The notes under the pieces: generated by a model
What the model saw: only the letters and a program-made list of their open reading frames with translations
What the model was told of the DNA's origin: nothing
Databases searched by the model: none
Translations under genes and position numbers: made by a program
Shown here: positions 1-8,595 of the stretch, one piece after another
Layout of the letters: each line of letters starts with the position of its first letter
Numbering within the stretch: the first letter of the stretch is position 1
Source: Glutamicibacter uratoxydans
GTDB taxonomy: Bacteria; Actinomycetota; Actinomycetes; Actinomycetales; Micrococcaceae
Direction of reading: 5' to 3'
Length of the DNA: 64,000 nt
NCBI RefSeq assembly: GCF_006539925.1
Contig: NZ_BJNY01000016.1
Location: 25,423 to 89,422 of the forward strand

Positions 1-1
1 G

Positions 2-388
2 CTGGACTGGCTGCGCACCTCGGTGCACCTGTCCAAGGGCTGCTACAAGGGCCAGGAAACCATCGCCCGCGTGCACAACATCGGCCACCCGCCGCGGCGC
101 ATCGTGCTGCTTGACCTCGACGGGTCGATGCACACCCTGCCGGCGGAGGGCTCCGAGATCAAGCTGGGGGAGCGCACCGTGGGGCGCGTGACCTCCGCTG
201 CGCTGCACTTTGAAGAGGGGCCCATCGCCCTGGGCGTCATCAAGCGCAACGTGGATCCGGGAGAGGTGCTCTCGGTCGTTGACGGGGACAGCGTCTACCC
301 GGCGGCCCAGCAGGTCATCGTCGCCACCGACGCAGGCCAGGTCGCGGGCCGTTTCACCGGCTTCCTGCGCACCCCGCCCGGCGCCTAG
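2..388 (+). CDS. ygfZ: YgfZ/GcvT-type folate-binding protein, C-terminal part (5' end outside window)
   Basis: The reading frame is open from base 2, so the gene begins upstream of the window. The visible 128 residues contain the signature KGCYKGQE, the conserved Cys-containing loop of the YgfZ family. That family binds folate and helps assemble or repair iron-sulfur proteins such as MiaB. The C-terminal part matches the small barrel found in YgfZ and GcvT proteins (VGRVTSAALH, IALGVIKR). True GcvT lacks the KGCYxGQE motif, which favours YgfZ. The gene ends at a strong shared terminator facing pfkA. Its N-terminal folate-binding domain cannot be judged here. Confidence 0.88.
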   Translation: MDWLRTSVHLSKGCYKGQETIARVHNIGHPPRRIVLLDLDGSMHTLPAEGSEIKLGERTVGRVTSAALHFEEGPIALGVIKRNVDPGEVLSVVDGDSVYPAAQQVIVATDAGQVAGRFTGFLRTPPGA

Positions 389-410
389 CCAGGCATCTGC
401 CGCAGACTGG

Positions 411-446
411 AAATGCCCTGGATCCTTCGATGGATCCAGGGCATTT
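411..446. terminator. Bidirectional intrinsic terminator between ygfZ and pfkA
   Basis: A perfect 15-bp inverted repeat (411-425 with 432-446) surrounds a 6-base loop. It begins with AAAT and ends with ATTT, so it can work for both converging genes. Confidence 0.85.
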
Positions 447-463
447 TCGCGTCTGCCGCAGCT

Positions 464-1492
464 TTAGCCGAACAGGATGCTCGCCTCGTTGTAGCGTTCG
501 AGCGGCACCCGCTTGAGGTTGTTCAGCGCCGCGCGCAGTGGAATGCGGTTCACCTTGGTGCCGTGCAGGGCCACCATGGTGCCCCAGGCGCCTTCGCTGA
601 CCGAATCCACCGAGGCCATGCCCAGCCGGGTGGCCAGCACCCGGTCGAAGGCAGTTGGCACGCCGCCGCGCTGGATATGCCCCAGCACCGTGGCGCGGGT
701 TTCAATGCCGGTGCGCTCCTCGAGCAGCGGGGCCAGCATTTCGCCAATGCCTCCCAGCCGGGCCCGGCCAAAGGTGTCCAGCCCGCGCACCGAGAAGGCC
801 TCCTCCATGCCTTCGGGCACAAAGCCCTCGGCCACTACGACCAGCGGGGCGCGGCCGCGTTCGTGGGCCTCGTTGACCCACTGGCAGATCTGGTCCATGG
901 AGGTGGAGACCTCCGGGATCAAGATGGCGTGGGCTCCGGAGGCCATGCCCGCATGCAGGGCAATCCAGCCCACGTGGCGGCCCATGACCTCGGCGACCAT
1001 GCAGCGGTGGTGCGAATCTCCGGTGGTGCGCAGCCGGTCGATGGCCTCCACCGCGATCTGGTTCGCGGTGTCGAAGCCGAAGGTGTAGTCGGTGGCGTCC
1101 AGGTCGTTGTCGATGGTCTTGGGCACCCCGACGATCGGCAGCCCCGCTTCGCACAGGCGCTGGGCCCCGGCCAGGGTTCCCTCGCCGCCGATGGCGATCA
1201 GCGCGTCGATGTTGTTCTTGGCGAGCATTGCCGCAATGTTCTCGGCCCCGCCGTCCTCGCCCTCGAAGGCATTGGTGCGGGAGGTGCCCAGGATGGTGCC
1301 GCCCTGTTTGGAGATGCCGCGCACGGCGCTGCGCTGCAGTTCAAAGAAGTCTGCCTCTTTGACCCCGCGCCAGCCGTCGCGGAAGCCCACGAATTCGTGG
1401 CCGTAGCTCTTGATACCGTTGAGCACTGCTCCGCGGATGACGGCGTTCAGGCCGGGGCAGTCGCCTCCGGAGGTCATGATTCCAATGCGCAT
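464..1492 (-). CDS. pfkA: 6-phosphofructokinase, ATP-dependent type
   Basis: This 342-residue protein phosphorylates fructose 6-phosphate to fructose 1,6-bisphosphate, the committed step of glycolysis. The N-terminus has the nucleotide loop TSGGDCPGLNA (residues 8-17). GGEGT lies at 102-106; the Gly at the second position after the acid marks ATP rather than pyrophosphate use in this family. PKTIDND (124-130) carries the catalytic Asp and has a Lys where E. coli PfkA has Gly, as in actinobacterial group III enzymes. MGRHVGWIALHAG follows at about 170. The length is normal for the family. The gene stands alone on the minus strand and ends at the shared hairpin at 411-446. Confidence 0.96.
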   Translation of the reverse strand: MRIGIMTSGGDCPGLNAVIRGAVLNGIKSYGHEFVGFRDGWRGVKEADFFELQRSAVRGISKQGGTILGTSRTNAFEGEDGGAENIAAMLAKNNIDALIAIGGEGTLAGAQRLCEAGLPIVGVPKTIDNDLDATDYTFGFDTANQIAVEAIDRLRTTGDSHHRCMVAEVMGRHVGWIALHAGMASGAHAILIPEVSTSMDQICQWVNEAHERGRAPLVVVAEGFVPEGMEEAFSVRGLDTFGRARLGGIGEMLAPLLEERTGIETRATVLGHIQRGGVPTAFDRVLATRLGMASVDSVSEGAWGTMVALHGTKVNRIPLRAALNNLKRVPLERYNEASILFG

Positions 1493-1715
1493 TTACCCTC
1501 GCTTGCTAAGGATGGGATGCGCTGCCACCTGGCTGCGGAGGTCGGTGCTCAGACCCATAGCAGCGTGGCAGCGGTTCCCGTATGGATCCGACTCGATTTC
1601 GCGCGCCATTGAGCATCGACTTTGAGTTTAAGTGTACGTGCTTAACGCCACAAGGGCGAGCTCGCCCGCGGCCAAAGCCGCAGATGAGCCCGCCCGGAGC
1701 GCCGCGCTGCGCATC

Positions 1716-1958
1716 CTAGAATTTGCGCAGCCACTTCTGCAGGATGATGGTGTCGTCCTGAGCCGGGATCAGCAGCCAGGCGACGATGTAGGCGCCGATG
1801 CCCAGCACCGGAAGCAGGAAGGAGACCAGCATGATGATGCGCACGATGGTCACATCCCAGCCGAACTTGTCGGCGATGCCGCCTGCCACGCCGCCTGCCA
1901 TGCGGGCCGGGCCGCGGCGCAGCGGCATCGAGCGGAGGGAATTGAAGAACTTGTCCAT
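1716..1958 (-). CDS. Small PspC-domain membrane protein
   Basis: An 80-residue protein made almost only of a PspC domain: a short basic start, the AGGVAGGIADKFGWD signature, then a hydrophobic stretch ending in the YIVAWLLIP motif typical of PspC. PspC domains sit in the inner membrane and take part in envelope-stress sensing (phage-shock protein family). AAGGAAAAA lies upstream of the ATG. It is the last of three minus-strand genes (3615 to 1716) facing away from the PspC-fused kinase, so it probably belongs to one envelope-stress regulon. Its exact role is not known. Confidence 0.85.
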   Translation of the reverse strand: MDKFFNSLRSMPLRRGPARMAGGVAGGIADKFGWDVTIVRIIMLVSFLLPVLGIGAYIVAWLLIPAQDDTIILQKWLRKF

Positions 1959-2006
1959 GGTTTTTCCTTGGTGGTTGTCGGGTGGGATCTGGTTGTCGCA
2001 GTGGAT

Positions 2007-2255
2007 CTAGAAGTTGGGGTTCGCCGGCGGCGGGATCTTGTCGCTGCGTTCGCTGCGGCGCAGGGCAGAGGTGATGCCCGAGACGATCATGACGATGCCG
2101 GCCAGGGCGAACACTCCGATGAACAGCAATGGCGTGTCCAGACTCCAGTTCAAGAGGTTCTTGCTCAGCGAGACCGCGGCAATGACCATCAGGATCAGTC
2201 CAAAGACCAGAGTTCCGGTGGGGAACTTCGTTTCACGGGTGGGTTGAGTGTTCAT
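2007..2255 (-). CDS. Small two-helix membrane protein, unknown function
   Basis: An 82-residue protein with two hydrophobic segments, about residues 15-32 (TLVFGLILMVIAAVSL) and 40-62 (PLLFIGVFALAGIVMIVSGI), followed by a basic, proline-rich cytoplasmic tail. I do not recognise a named family. It lies 13 bases downstream of the large PspC protein and 48 bases upstream of the small one, all on one strand, so it is likely co-transcribed and an envelope-stress accessory by context only. Confidence 0.75.
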   Translation of the reverse strand: MNTQPTRETKFPTGTLVFGLILMVIAAVSLSKNLLNWSLDTPLLFIGVFALAGIVMIVSGITSALRRSERSDKIPPPANPNF

Positions 2256-2268
2256 TACCTTAGGCTCC

Positions 2269-3615
2269 TTAAGAGTTCGGAGTGTAGACGGAAGCGTCGA
2301 TGCTGGAGAAGGCGCCGGTGACGTTGACTGTCAGGGTCGGGGTCTGCTCGGACATCGAGTAGCGGTCCTGTGGCAGTTCCCCGTCCAGGTCGGAGATGAA
2401 GACGCCGTTGTTCAGCACCTTGACCTTCACCATCGGCGGCAGCTTCAGGTCCACCTTGGAGAAGACGGAGCTGACGTCCACCGTGGTGTTTTCGGCGATT
2501 CCCGACATGTCACTCAGGTCAATTGTCGAGTTGCTGAACACCGCGCTGTAGGAGCGGCCGGAGTCCGTGCTGTCCGGCGCCGCATCGGTGGAGGAGCCGA
2601 TGTTGTTGCCGAAGATCAGCGTCAGCACCAGCAGCGGGATGGCGAGCCCAAGCAGCCCTCCGCTGGTGCGCTTGGCGGCAGAGGCGAGCACGATGCACAA
2701 TCCGACGATCAGCAGCCCGGCGGCCAGTGCGATGCCCCAGCCGCTGCCCGGAAGATCCATGATGCCCAGGTAGTCAAGGCCCAGCACCCCGGCAACCACT
2801 AGGACGGTCAGGCCCACCACCGTGGTGGCGGCCCAGCCCGGAACCGGGGGCGCCAGCCGCGCTTTGCGCTCCGCCTTGGCCTGCTGTGCAGGGTTGTGGC
2901 TGGTGTAGTCATAGGAGCCGGTCGGCTCGCTGCCAGGCTGCAGAGGATCGCTCGGTGCCTGGTACTGGGATCCCATGGTGTACTCCTGAAAGTCATTGGG
3001 TGCTGTTGGCTGCTGGGCGGGCTTCGGCTCGGTGCTCTGTGCCGAGGCCCGTGCGCTAAAAGACTGCTGGTCGCTCCTCCAGTTCTTTTCGACAATGCTG
3101 CCGTGCACCGTCAGGTCCTCGTCGCTGGCCCCGGCGGATGGGGCCGCCGCGCTGAAGCCCTGCGGCCCGGAAGAGGAGCTGGCCTTATTAGGCCTCTCGA
3201 ACTTGGTGTTGCGGCGGGAGAAGACCACGAAGAGCACCGCCGCCACGATCACCACGGGCCAGAGCACCGGGGCGATCGTGTCCAGGAACCAGGGGGCGGG
3301 GAAGACTCCGATGGCGAGCATGACGACCGATCCGGTCATGCCGCTGGTCCAGTTCTTGGCCAGCGCCTGCTCCAGGTGGATCTGGTCCTTGGCATCGGGC
3401 AGCAGGGCCCACGCCAAGGCGTAGAGCACCAGGCCCAGGCCGCCGAGGATGCTCAGCGCGACGACGACGCCGCGCACCAGCACCACGTCGATGTTGTAGC
3501 GCTGGGCGATGCCGGCGGACACCCCGCCCAGCCACTGTGAATCCTGGCGGACAATCTGCGTCTTGCGCATCTGGCTGAAGAAGCCGCCGCCGGATGCTGG
3601 TCTCTGGTTGCTCAT
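2269..3615 (-). CDS. PspC-domain protein with LiaF-like C-terminal domain
   Basis: A 448-residue membrane protein. Residues about 20-75 form a PspC domain (WLGGVSAGIAQRYNID, ALAWALLPD). One or two hydrophobic segments follow (95-150), then a polar Pro/Gln/Ser-rich linker (155-260) and three hydrophobic segments (about 260-345). The last 85 residues are a beta-rich domain (VDVSSVFSKVDLKLP, LTVNVTGAFSSIDASVY) like the C-terminal region of LiaF and cell-wall-active-antibiotic response proteins. In LiaFSR-type systems such proteins restrain a sensor kinase. Here a kinase and regulator are divergent next door, so it is a plausible partner. Start at ATG 3615. Confidence 0.85.
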   Translation of the reverse strand: MSNQRPASGGGFFSQMRKTQIVRQDSQWLGGVSAGIAQRYNIDVVLVRGVVVALSILGGLGLVLYALAWALLPDAKDQIHLEQALAKNWTSGMTGSVVMLAIGVFPAPWFLDTIAPVLWPVVIVAAVLFVVFSRRNTKFERPNKASSSSGPQGFSAAAPSAGASDEDLTVHGSIVEKNWRSDQQSFSARASAQSTEPKPAQQPTAPNDFQEYTMGSQYQAPSDPLQPGSEPTGSYDYTSHNPAQQAKAERKARLAPPVPGWAATTVVGLTVLVVAGVLGLDYLGIMDLPGSGWGIALAAGLLIVGLCIVLASAAKRTSGGLLGLAIPLLVLTLIFGNNIGSSTDAAPDSTDSGRSYSAVFSNSTIDLSDMSGIAENTTVDVSSVFSKVDLKLPPMVKVKVLNNGVFISDLDGELPQDRYSMSEQTPTLTVNVTGAFSSIDASVYTPNS

Positions 3616-3741
3616 GCATCAATTTTCCCGCAGGCGCCGCCCCGGCCGCTATGAGGGGCTACCCTGATCTTTGCCTAGGGGTAGCCGGGCCAACCCCTAG
3701 ATTCCCTACGTAATCGGTGTTTTCGTGCTTGACTTATACCT

Positions 3742-5010
3742 ATGCAGACCCCAACACCTCGGCATGACATTGTGCGCAGCGACAATCGAATGATTGCCGG
3801 CGTCTGCGGGGGACTGGCCGAGCACCTGGACGTTCCGGTGAACTATGTGCGCGTGGGATTCATCGCCTTGAGCGTACTGGGCGGAGTAGGCGCGCTGCTC
3901 TACGGCTGGCTGTGGGTCTTCACGCCCAGCGTCGCCGAGGCGCAGGCGGATGAAGAGCGCTCCTGGGGGACCAGGAGCCGCACCCTGTCCGAGGAGATGT
4001 CCCGGGTGCAGCAGGGGCTGTTCGCCGCCCGCGAGAACGCTGCCGGGATGGGCCGCTGGCGCGATGCGCTGATCGGGGCGTCGATGCTGGTGCTCGCGGT
4101 GCTTGCCTGGGGACAGTGGGCCGGCTGGGACATCCGCTGGGATTTGATCTGGCCGTGCATCGGCATCGCCGCCGGCGTGCTGCTGGCCTGGATGCAGGTG
4201 GACCAGAGCGATGCCAAGAACGACCGCAGGGCCAGGACCTCCCTGGCCATCCGGCTCAGCGTCGGGCTGCTGCTGGTCATCGGCGGGCTGCTGGCCATCC
4301 TGAGCGGGACGGTAAGCACCTCGGACCTGTTCGGCGGTCTGCTGACCGCCGTGGGGATTTTGGCGGGCGCCGCGGTGGTGATGCTGCCGTGGGGCGCCAA
4401 GCTCTGGCGCGACTTCCTCGCCGAGCGCAGCAGCCGCCAGGCCGCGGCCCAGCGGGCCGAGTTCGCCGCGCACCTGCATGATTCGGTGCTGCAGACCCTG
4501 GCGGTCATCCAAAAGCGCAGCGAAGAGCCTGCGGCGGTGCGCACCTTGGCCAGGGTCCAGGAACGCGAGCTGCGCCAGTGGCTCTACGGCGAGCAGGACC
4601 TGGATGAAGAAAATGTTGTGGTGGAAATCCAGCATGAAGCGGAGAATATCGAGCAGCTGATGCTGCGCGACATCGACGTGATTTCTGCGGGCTCCGCAGA
4701 GGTCTTCGCAGGCCAGCAATCGCTGGTGGCGGCCGCCCGCGAGGCGATGATGAACGCCGCCAAGCATGCGGAGGGCAAGATCTCGGTGTTTATCGATTGC
4801 ACGCAGACCGAGGTGGAAGTGTTCATCAGGGACCGCGGCGCAGGTTTTGACATGGACGCGATCCCCGATGACCGGCACGGGGTGCGCGAATCGATCCTGC
4901 GGCGCATGAGCAGGGCTGGCGGCACCGCGAAAATCCGCAGCGGCGAAGACGGCACGGAGGTCCAGCTGAGCATGCCTCGGCTGGCGGAACAAGAAGACAA
5001 GAAAGCATGA
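3742..5010 (+). CDS. PspC-fused sensor histidine kinase (NarL-partner class)
   Basis: This 422-residue kinase begins with a PspC domain (residues 10-62, IAGVCGGLAEHLDVP). Four or so membrane segments follow (about 108-215). The phosphoacceptor motif HLHDSVLQT has its His at residue 246. The ATP-binding domain has an N-box (AAREAMMNAAKHAEG) and a G-box (DRGAGFD). This is the HisKA_3 class that pairs with LuxR-type regulators. It overlaps the next gene by 4 bases (ATGA), indicating coupled translation of a two-component pair. No good ribosome binding site is visible before the ATG. The likely signal is envelope stress, inferred from the PspC domain and neighbours. Confidence 0.92.
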   Translation: MQTPTPRHDIVRSDNRMIAGVCGGLAEHLDVPVNYVRVGFIALSVLGGVGALLYGWLWVFTPSVAEAQADEERSWGTRSRTLSEEMSRVQQGLFAARENAAGMGRWRDALIGASMLVLAVLAWGQWAGWDIRWDLIWPCIGIAAGVLLAWMQVDQSDAKNDRRARTSLAIRLSVGLLLVIGGLLAILSGTVSTSDLFGGLLTAVGILAGAAVVMLPWGAKLWRDFLAERSSRQAAAQRAEFAAHLHDSVLQTLAVIQKRSEEPAAVRTLARVQERELRQWLYGEQDLDEENVVVEIQHEAENIEQLMLRDIDVISAGSAEVFAGQQSLVAAAREAMMNAAKHAEGKISVFIDCTQTEVEVFIRDRGAGFDMDAIPDDRHGVRESILRRMSRAGGTAKIRSGEDGTEVQLSMPRLAEQEDKKA

Positions 5011-5675
5011 TGAATCAAGCAGCAGAAGCAGGCTACCGGGTTGTACTGGTTGACGACCACGCCATCTTCAGATCGGGCCTGCGCGCAGATCTGGCCGATG
5101 ATCTGGAGATTGTCGGCGAGGCAGGCAGCGTGGAACAGGCAATAGAGGTCATCGAGCGCGAGCGGCCCGATGTGGTGCTGCTTGACGTGCACCTGCCCGG
5201 CGGCCGGGGCGGAGGCGGAGCCGAAGTGCTCAAGGCCTGCGCTCACCTTTTCGCGCAGACCAAGTTCTTGGCGCTCAGCGTCTCCGACGCCGCCCAGGAC
5301 GTGGTGCTGGTGATCCGCTCCGGCGCCCGCGGATATGTCACCAAGAGCATTTCCGGTGAAGAGATCTCGGACGCGGTGCGCCGGGTGGCCTCCGGCGATG
5401 CGGTGTTCTCGCCGCGGCTTGCGGGTTTTGTCCTGGATGCCTTCGGCTCGAACGCGTCAATTGCCGAAATCGACGAGGAGCTTGACCTGCTCACCGACCG
5501 CGAGCTGCAGGTCATGAAGCTGATCGCCCGTGGCTACAGCTACAAGGAAGTCGCCAAGGAGCTGTTTATTTCGGTCAAGACCGTCGAATCCCATGTGTCC
5601 AATGTGCTGCGCAAGCTGCAGCTGTCCAACCGGCACGAACTGACCCGCTGGGCAGTGGAGCGCAAAATCCTCTAG
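5007..5675 (+). CDS. LuxR/NarL-family response regulator
   Basis: A 222-residue two-domain regulator. The receiver has the acidic pocket VDDH (residues 15-18), the phosphorylated Asp60 in LLDVHLPGG, and the conserved late Lys (VTKS). An unusual Gly-rich insert (GGRGGGG) follows the phosphorylation site. The C-terminal helix-turn-helix is of the LuxR type (LTDRELQVMKLIARG, VKTVESHVSNVLRKL). It is translated from an ATG that overlaps the kinase stop, so the two are a cognate pair. Targets are unknown; the divergent PspC genes are the obvious candidates. Confidence 0.94.
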   Translation: MMNQAAEAGYRVVLVDDHAIFRSGLRADLADDLEIVGEAGSVEQAIEVIERERPDVVLLDVHLPGGRGGGGAEVLKACAHLFAQTKFLALSVSDAAQDVVLVIRSGARGYVTKSISGEEISDAVRRVASGDAVFSPRLAGFVLDAFGSNASIAEIDEELDLLTDRELQVMKLIARGYSYKEVAKELFISVKTVESHVSNVLRKLQLSNRHELTRWAVERKIL

Positions 5676-5697
5676 CGCGGCAGCTGGCGGGGAAACG

Positions 5698-5744
5698 CCA
5701 AAGGCTGGGCTCCGGAACTCGACGTTCCGGGGCCCAGCCTTTGG
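5698..5744. terminator. Intrinsic terminator between response regulator and aspartate aminotransferase
   Basis: A long inverted repeat, CCAAAGGCTGGG... pairing with ...CCCAGCCTTTGG, with a 5-base loop at 5719-5723. It sits between converging genes and probably serves both. Confidence 0.8.
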
Positions 5745-5764
5745 TTGGTGGCCTAGCGCTGAAG

Positions 5765-6964
5765 CTACTTGGCTTCGTTCAACAGCGAGATCATGCGCTG
5801 TACGCCTTCTGCAAGATCTGCGTCGCCCAGTGCGTAGGACATGCGGATGTAGCCTGAAGGGCCGAAAGCTTCGCCTGGAACTACAGCAACCTCGGCCTGT
5901 TCAAGGATGAAGGCCGCCAGTTCGGCGCTGGTGTTGTTCACGACGCCGCGGATTTCCTTGCCCAGCAGTTCGCGGACATCGGAGTAGGCGTAGAATGCGC
6001 CATCCGGGGTTGGGCAGTGCAGGCCGTTGATGGAGTTCAGGCCCTCGACGATGGCCAGGCGGCGGCGGTTGAAGGCAAGCTTCATTTCATTGACCGCATC
6101 CAACGGGCCTGCCACCGCGGCCAGCGCCGCGCGCTGGGACACGTTGGAAACGTTGGAGGTGGCATGGGACTGCAGGTTGGTGGCGGCCTTGATGACGTCA
6201 TTCGGGCCGATCATCCAGCCCACGCGCCAGCCGGTCATGGCGTAGGTCTTTGCTGCGCCGTTGAGGATGACCACGCGGTCTTCCAGCTCTGGAACCAGCG
6301 TGGCGATGGAGCTGAAGGATGCATCGCCGTAGGTCAGGTGCTCGTAGATCTCGTCAGTGACAACCCACAGGCCCTTGGAGGCAGCCCAGAGGCCGATCTC
6401 GCGAACCTGCTCCGGGGTGTACACGGCGCCGGTAGGGTTCGACGGGGAAACGAACAGCAGGATCTTGGTGCGTTCAGTCAGTACCGATTCCAGCTGCTCG
6501 ACGGTGACCTTGTAGCCCTGCTCTGGGCCTGCAAAGATCTCCACCGGCTTGGCGCCGGCCAGCTGGATTGCCTCTGGATAGGTGGTCCAGTAGGGAGCAG
6601 GGACGATGACCTCGTCCCCTGGATCCAGCAGGGTGGCGAAGGTGTTGTACACGGCCTGCTTGCCGCCGTTGGTCACCAGAACCTGGGATGCCGATACTTC
6701 GTATCCTGAGTCGCGGAGGGTCTTCGCTGCGATGGCTTCGCGCAGCTCTGGAAGACCTGCTGCGGGGGAGTAGCGGTGGTTCTTCGGATCGCGGGCCGCC
6801 TGAACTGCGGCCTCGACGATGTAGTCCGGAGTGGGGAAGTCTGGCTCACCAGCGCCGAATCCGATCACTGGGCGGCCCGCCGCCTTCAACGCCTTGGCTT
6901 TGGCGTCAACTGCGAGGGTGGCTGATTCGGAAATAGCGCCGATGCGGCGAGAGATTCTGGACAT
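5765..6964 (-). CDS. aspC: Class I PLP-dependent aminotransferase, probable aspartate aminotransferase
   Basis: This enzyme moves the amino group between aspartate and 2-oxoglutarate. The 399-residue product has the Ib-type landmarks [11 protein letters not shown] near the N-terminus, SPSNPTG, the Lys-containing [13 protein letters not shown] that holds pyridoxal phosphate, and a C-terminal [11 protein letters not shown] substrate-binding region. The frame stays open about 75 codons further upstream, but that part lacks homology-like sequence. I chose the ATG at 6964 (MSRIS), which matches the family N-terminus and has AGGATG upstream; the ATG at 6976 (MKFS) is the alternative. It runs away from tRNA-Trp. 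Confidence 0.92.
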   Translation of the reverse strand: MSRISRRIGAISESATLAVDAKAKALKAAGRPVIGFGAGEPDFPTPDYIVEAAVQAARDPKNHRYSPAAGLPELREAIAAKTLRDSGYEVSASQVLVTNGGKQAVYNTFATLLDPGDEVIVPAPYWTTYPEAIQLAGAKPVEIFAGPEQGYKVTVEQLESVLTERTKILLFVSPSNPTGAVYTPEQVREIGLWAASKGLWVVTDEIYEHLTYGDASFSSIATLVPELEDRVVILNGAAKTYAMTGWRVGWMIGPNDVIKAATNLQSHATSNVSNVSQRAALAAVAGPLDAVNEMKLAFNRRRLAIVEGLNSINGLHCPTPDGAFYAYSDVRELLGKEIRGVVNNTSAELAAFILEQAEVAVVPGEAFGPSGYIRMSYALGDADLAEGVQRMISLLNEAK

Positions 6965-7195
6965 AGAAAATTTCATCCTGAAGTCTACGAGGGTTGCTGA
7001 TGCTTCCAGTCTAGATCCCACAGCTGTCGATCGAATCACGCTGCAGGAAAATGACCTAGCAACACGTTTTGAATCGGCAAAAAATGCGTTCTGCGCCACA
7101 CTGGATGCCGCCAGTTCGACATTTTGGATTTCGTTGCGTAGAGTTATTTCTCGTTGCAAAGGCAGCCGGCGAAAACGCGAAAGCGCCAAGTCCGG

Positions 7196-7201
7196 TAAGA
7201 T
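7196..7201 (+). promoter_or_regulatory. Possible -10 box for tRNA-Trp
   Basis: TAAGAT lies 24 bases before the mature tRNA 5' end, a fitting distance. No convincing -35 box is present, so this is a weak call. Confidence 0.35.
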
Positions 7202-7225
7202 CTTTCAACGGGAGCAATGCTCTAA

Positions 7226-7298
7226 AGGGTAGTGGCGCAATTGGTAGCGCAGCGGTCTCCAAAACCGCAGGTTGCAGGTTCGAGTCCTGTCTGCCCTG
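7226..7298 (+). tRNA. trnW: tRNA-Trp (anticodon CCA)
   Basis: The acceptor stem AGGGTAG pairs with CTGCCCT (7291-7297), followed by discriminator G at 7298. The D-loop contains AATTGGTAG. The anticodon CCA is at 7259-7261, preceded by T and followed by AA. The T arm reads GGTTCGAGTCC. CCA is not encoded at the 3' end. It lies just upstream of secE, the usual place in actinobacteria. Confidence 0.97.
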
Positions 7299-7335
7299 CG
7301 CAGTAGCGATAAATCGCTCAGCGAGAATCTCACGT

Positions 7336-7375
7336 CACGGTGTGTTGTGGTCGTCATCGGCTGCGACACACCGTG
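7336..7375 (+). terminator. Long hairpin between tRNA-Trp and secE
   Basis: CACGGTGTGT (7336-7345) pairs perfectly with ACACACCGTG (7366-7375). The pairing continues inward with wobble pairs to a 4-base loop near 7354-7357, followed by ATTGTTTC. It could end the tRNA transcript or act as a processing site or attenuator ahead of secE. Confidence 0.55.
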
Positions 7376-7415
7376 ATTGTTTCAACTGGCCAAAAAAATT
7401 GAAACGAGGAGCAAC

Positions 7416-7664
7416 GTGACAGACGCTGCATATAACTCTGGCAAGGGTCAGCAGAAGAAGGGCTTCTTCGCCCGCATCATTCTGTTCTTGCGCCAAGTAA
7501 TTTCCGAGATGAAAAAGGTTGTTACCCCAACCCGCAGCGAACTGGTGAACTACTTCCTAGTCGTTCTGGCATTCGTTTTGGTAGTTATCGGAATTGTCAC
7601 GGCGTTCGACTTCGTTTTCGGACAGGGTTCGATCCTCCTGTTCACACGGCAAGTAGAACAGTAA
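7416..7664 (+). CDS. secE: Preprotein translocase subunit SecE
   Basis: An 82-residue, single-span subunit that clamps the SecY channel in the cytoplasmic membrane. The cytoplasmic helix has the conserved FLRQVISEMKKVVTPTRSEL, followed by one transmembrane helix (NYFLVVLAFVLVVIGIVTAF). I start it at GTG 7416 because GAGGA lies 8 bases upstream; a longer in-frame start at 7377 adds residues with no ribosome binding site. It is followed by nusG, the classic pair. Confidence 0.95.
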   Translation: MTDAAYNSGKGQQKKGFFARIILFLRQVISEMKKVVTPTRSELVNYFLVVLAFVLVVIGIVTAFDFVFGQGSILLFTRQVEQ

Positions 7665-7668
7665 TTTG

Positions 7669-7704
7669 ATTGCCTCGGCGGTATAATCGCTCCGAGGCAA
7701 TTTT
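7669..7704 (+). terminator. Terminator-like hairpin between secE and nusG, with TATAAT in its loop
   Basis: ATTGCCTCGG (7669-7678) pairs with CCGAGGCAAT (7692-7701) and TTTT follows. The 13-base loop contains a perfect TATAAT at 7682-7687. This can attenuate read-through from secE, while the same DNA may hold the -10 of a nusG promoter. Confidence 0.7.
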
Positions 7705-7737
7705 AGTGTCATCCAGTCAAAGAAAGCAGGATCCGCA

Positions 7738-8559
7738 GTGTCCGACAAGGAACTCGAACCGCAGATTAGTGACGAGGTCGAAAACGAGTTCGTTGAAGCC
7801 GCCGGCGATCAGGTGGAGGAAACCGAGCTGGTTGACTTCGACGAAACCGTAGAGGCCACCGAACCTGTTGAAGAATCCGTAGAGGATGCTGCAGATGACG
7901 CAGAAGCCGAAGCAGAACAGGATCAGGAAGAAGATCCTGCCGCCAAGGTTGCAAAGCTGAAGGAAGAATTCCGCACCAAGCTGCGCCGTCTTCCAGGCGA
8001 CTGGTTTGTCATCCACACCTACGCAGGCTACGAGAACCGCGTCAAGGTCAACCTCGAAACCCGCATCCAGACCCAGGACATGGAAGATTACATCTTCGAG
8101 ATCCAGGTTCCAATGGAAGAAGTCGTTGAGGTCAAGAACACCCAGCGCAAGATCGTCCGCCGCGTGCGCATCCCGGGCTACGTTTTGGTCCGTATGGAGC
8201 TCACCGACGCTTCGTGGGGTGTTGTTCGACACACTCCAGGCGTCACCGGCTTCGTTGGCAACGCCCATGATCCGAACCCGCTGAACCTGGACGAAGTGTT
8301 CTCCATGCTTGAGCACACCGTGATCGATCCGGTGGAACAGCCGTCCGCTGCAAAGCCTGGCCGTGCTCCAATCACCGAGGTCACCGTGGACTTCGAGGTC
8401 GGCGAATCGGTCATCGTCAACGACGGTCCGTTCGAAACTATGCCGGCGACGATCTCCGAGATCAAGCTGGACGCATCGCAGCTGGTAGTGCTCGTTTCGA
8501 TCTTCGAACGCGAGACCCCAGTGACCTTGAACTTCAACCAGGTCACCAAGATCCAGTAG
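7738..8559 (+). CDS. nusG: Transcription termination/antitermination factor NusG
   Basis: A 273-residue factor that binds RNA polymerase and links it to Rho or the ribosome. The first 70 or so residues are a very acidic extension typical of actinobacterial NusG. The NGN domain follows ([39 protein letters not shown]) and then a C-terminal KOW domain ([21 protein letters not shown]). Start is GTG 7738, with AGAAAGCAGGA upstream. It sits between secE and rplK. Confidence 0.96.
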   Translation: MSDKELEPQISDEVENEFVEAAGDQVEETELVDFDETVEATEPVEESVEDAADDAEAEAEQDQEEDPAAKVAKLKEEFRTKLRRLPGDWFVIHTYAGYENRVKVNLETRIQTQDMEDYIFEIQVPMEEVVEVKNTQRKIVRRVRIPGYVLVRMELTDASWGVVRHTPGVTGFVGNAHDPNPLNLDEVFSMLEHTVIDPVEQPSAAKPGRAPITEVTVDFEVGESVIVNDGPFETMPATISEIKLDASQLVVLVSIFERETPVTLNFNQVTKIQ

Positions 8560-8595
8560 TATTAAGTCTTCGTGCCCCACTTCAATTGCTTTTGA

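Noticed and set aside
413..1612. A 399-codon open frame opposite pfkA
   Set aside because: pfkA on the other strand has all catalytic motifs; this frame has none and runs through the terminator and promoter region.
1654..1681. GGGCGAGCTCGCCC palindrome and adjoining GCGGC-CAAA-GCCGC after the small PspC gene
   Set aside because: The first has no loop and the second no T-run; as a terminator or operator it is too weak to call.
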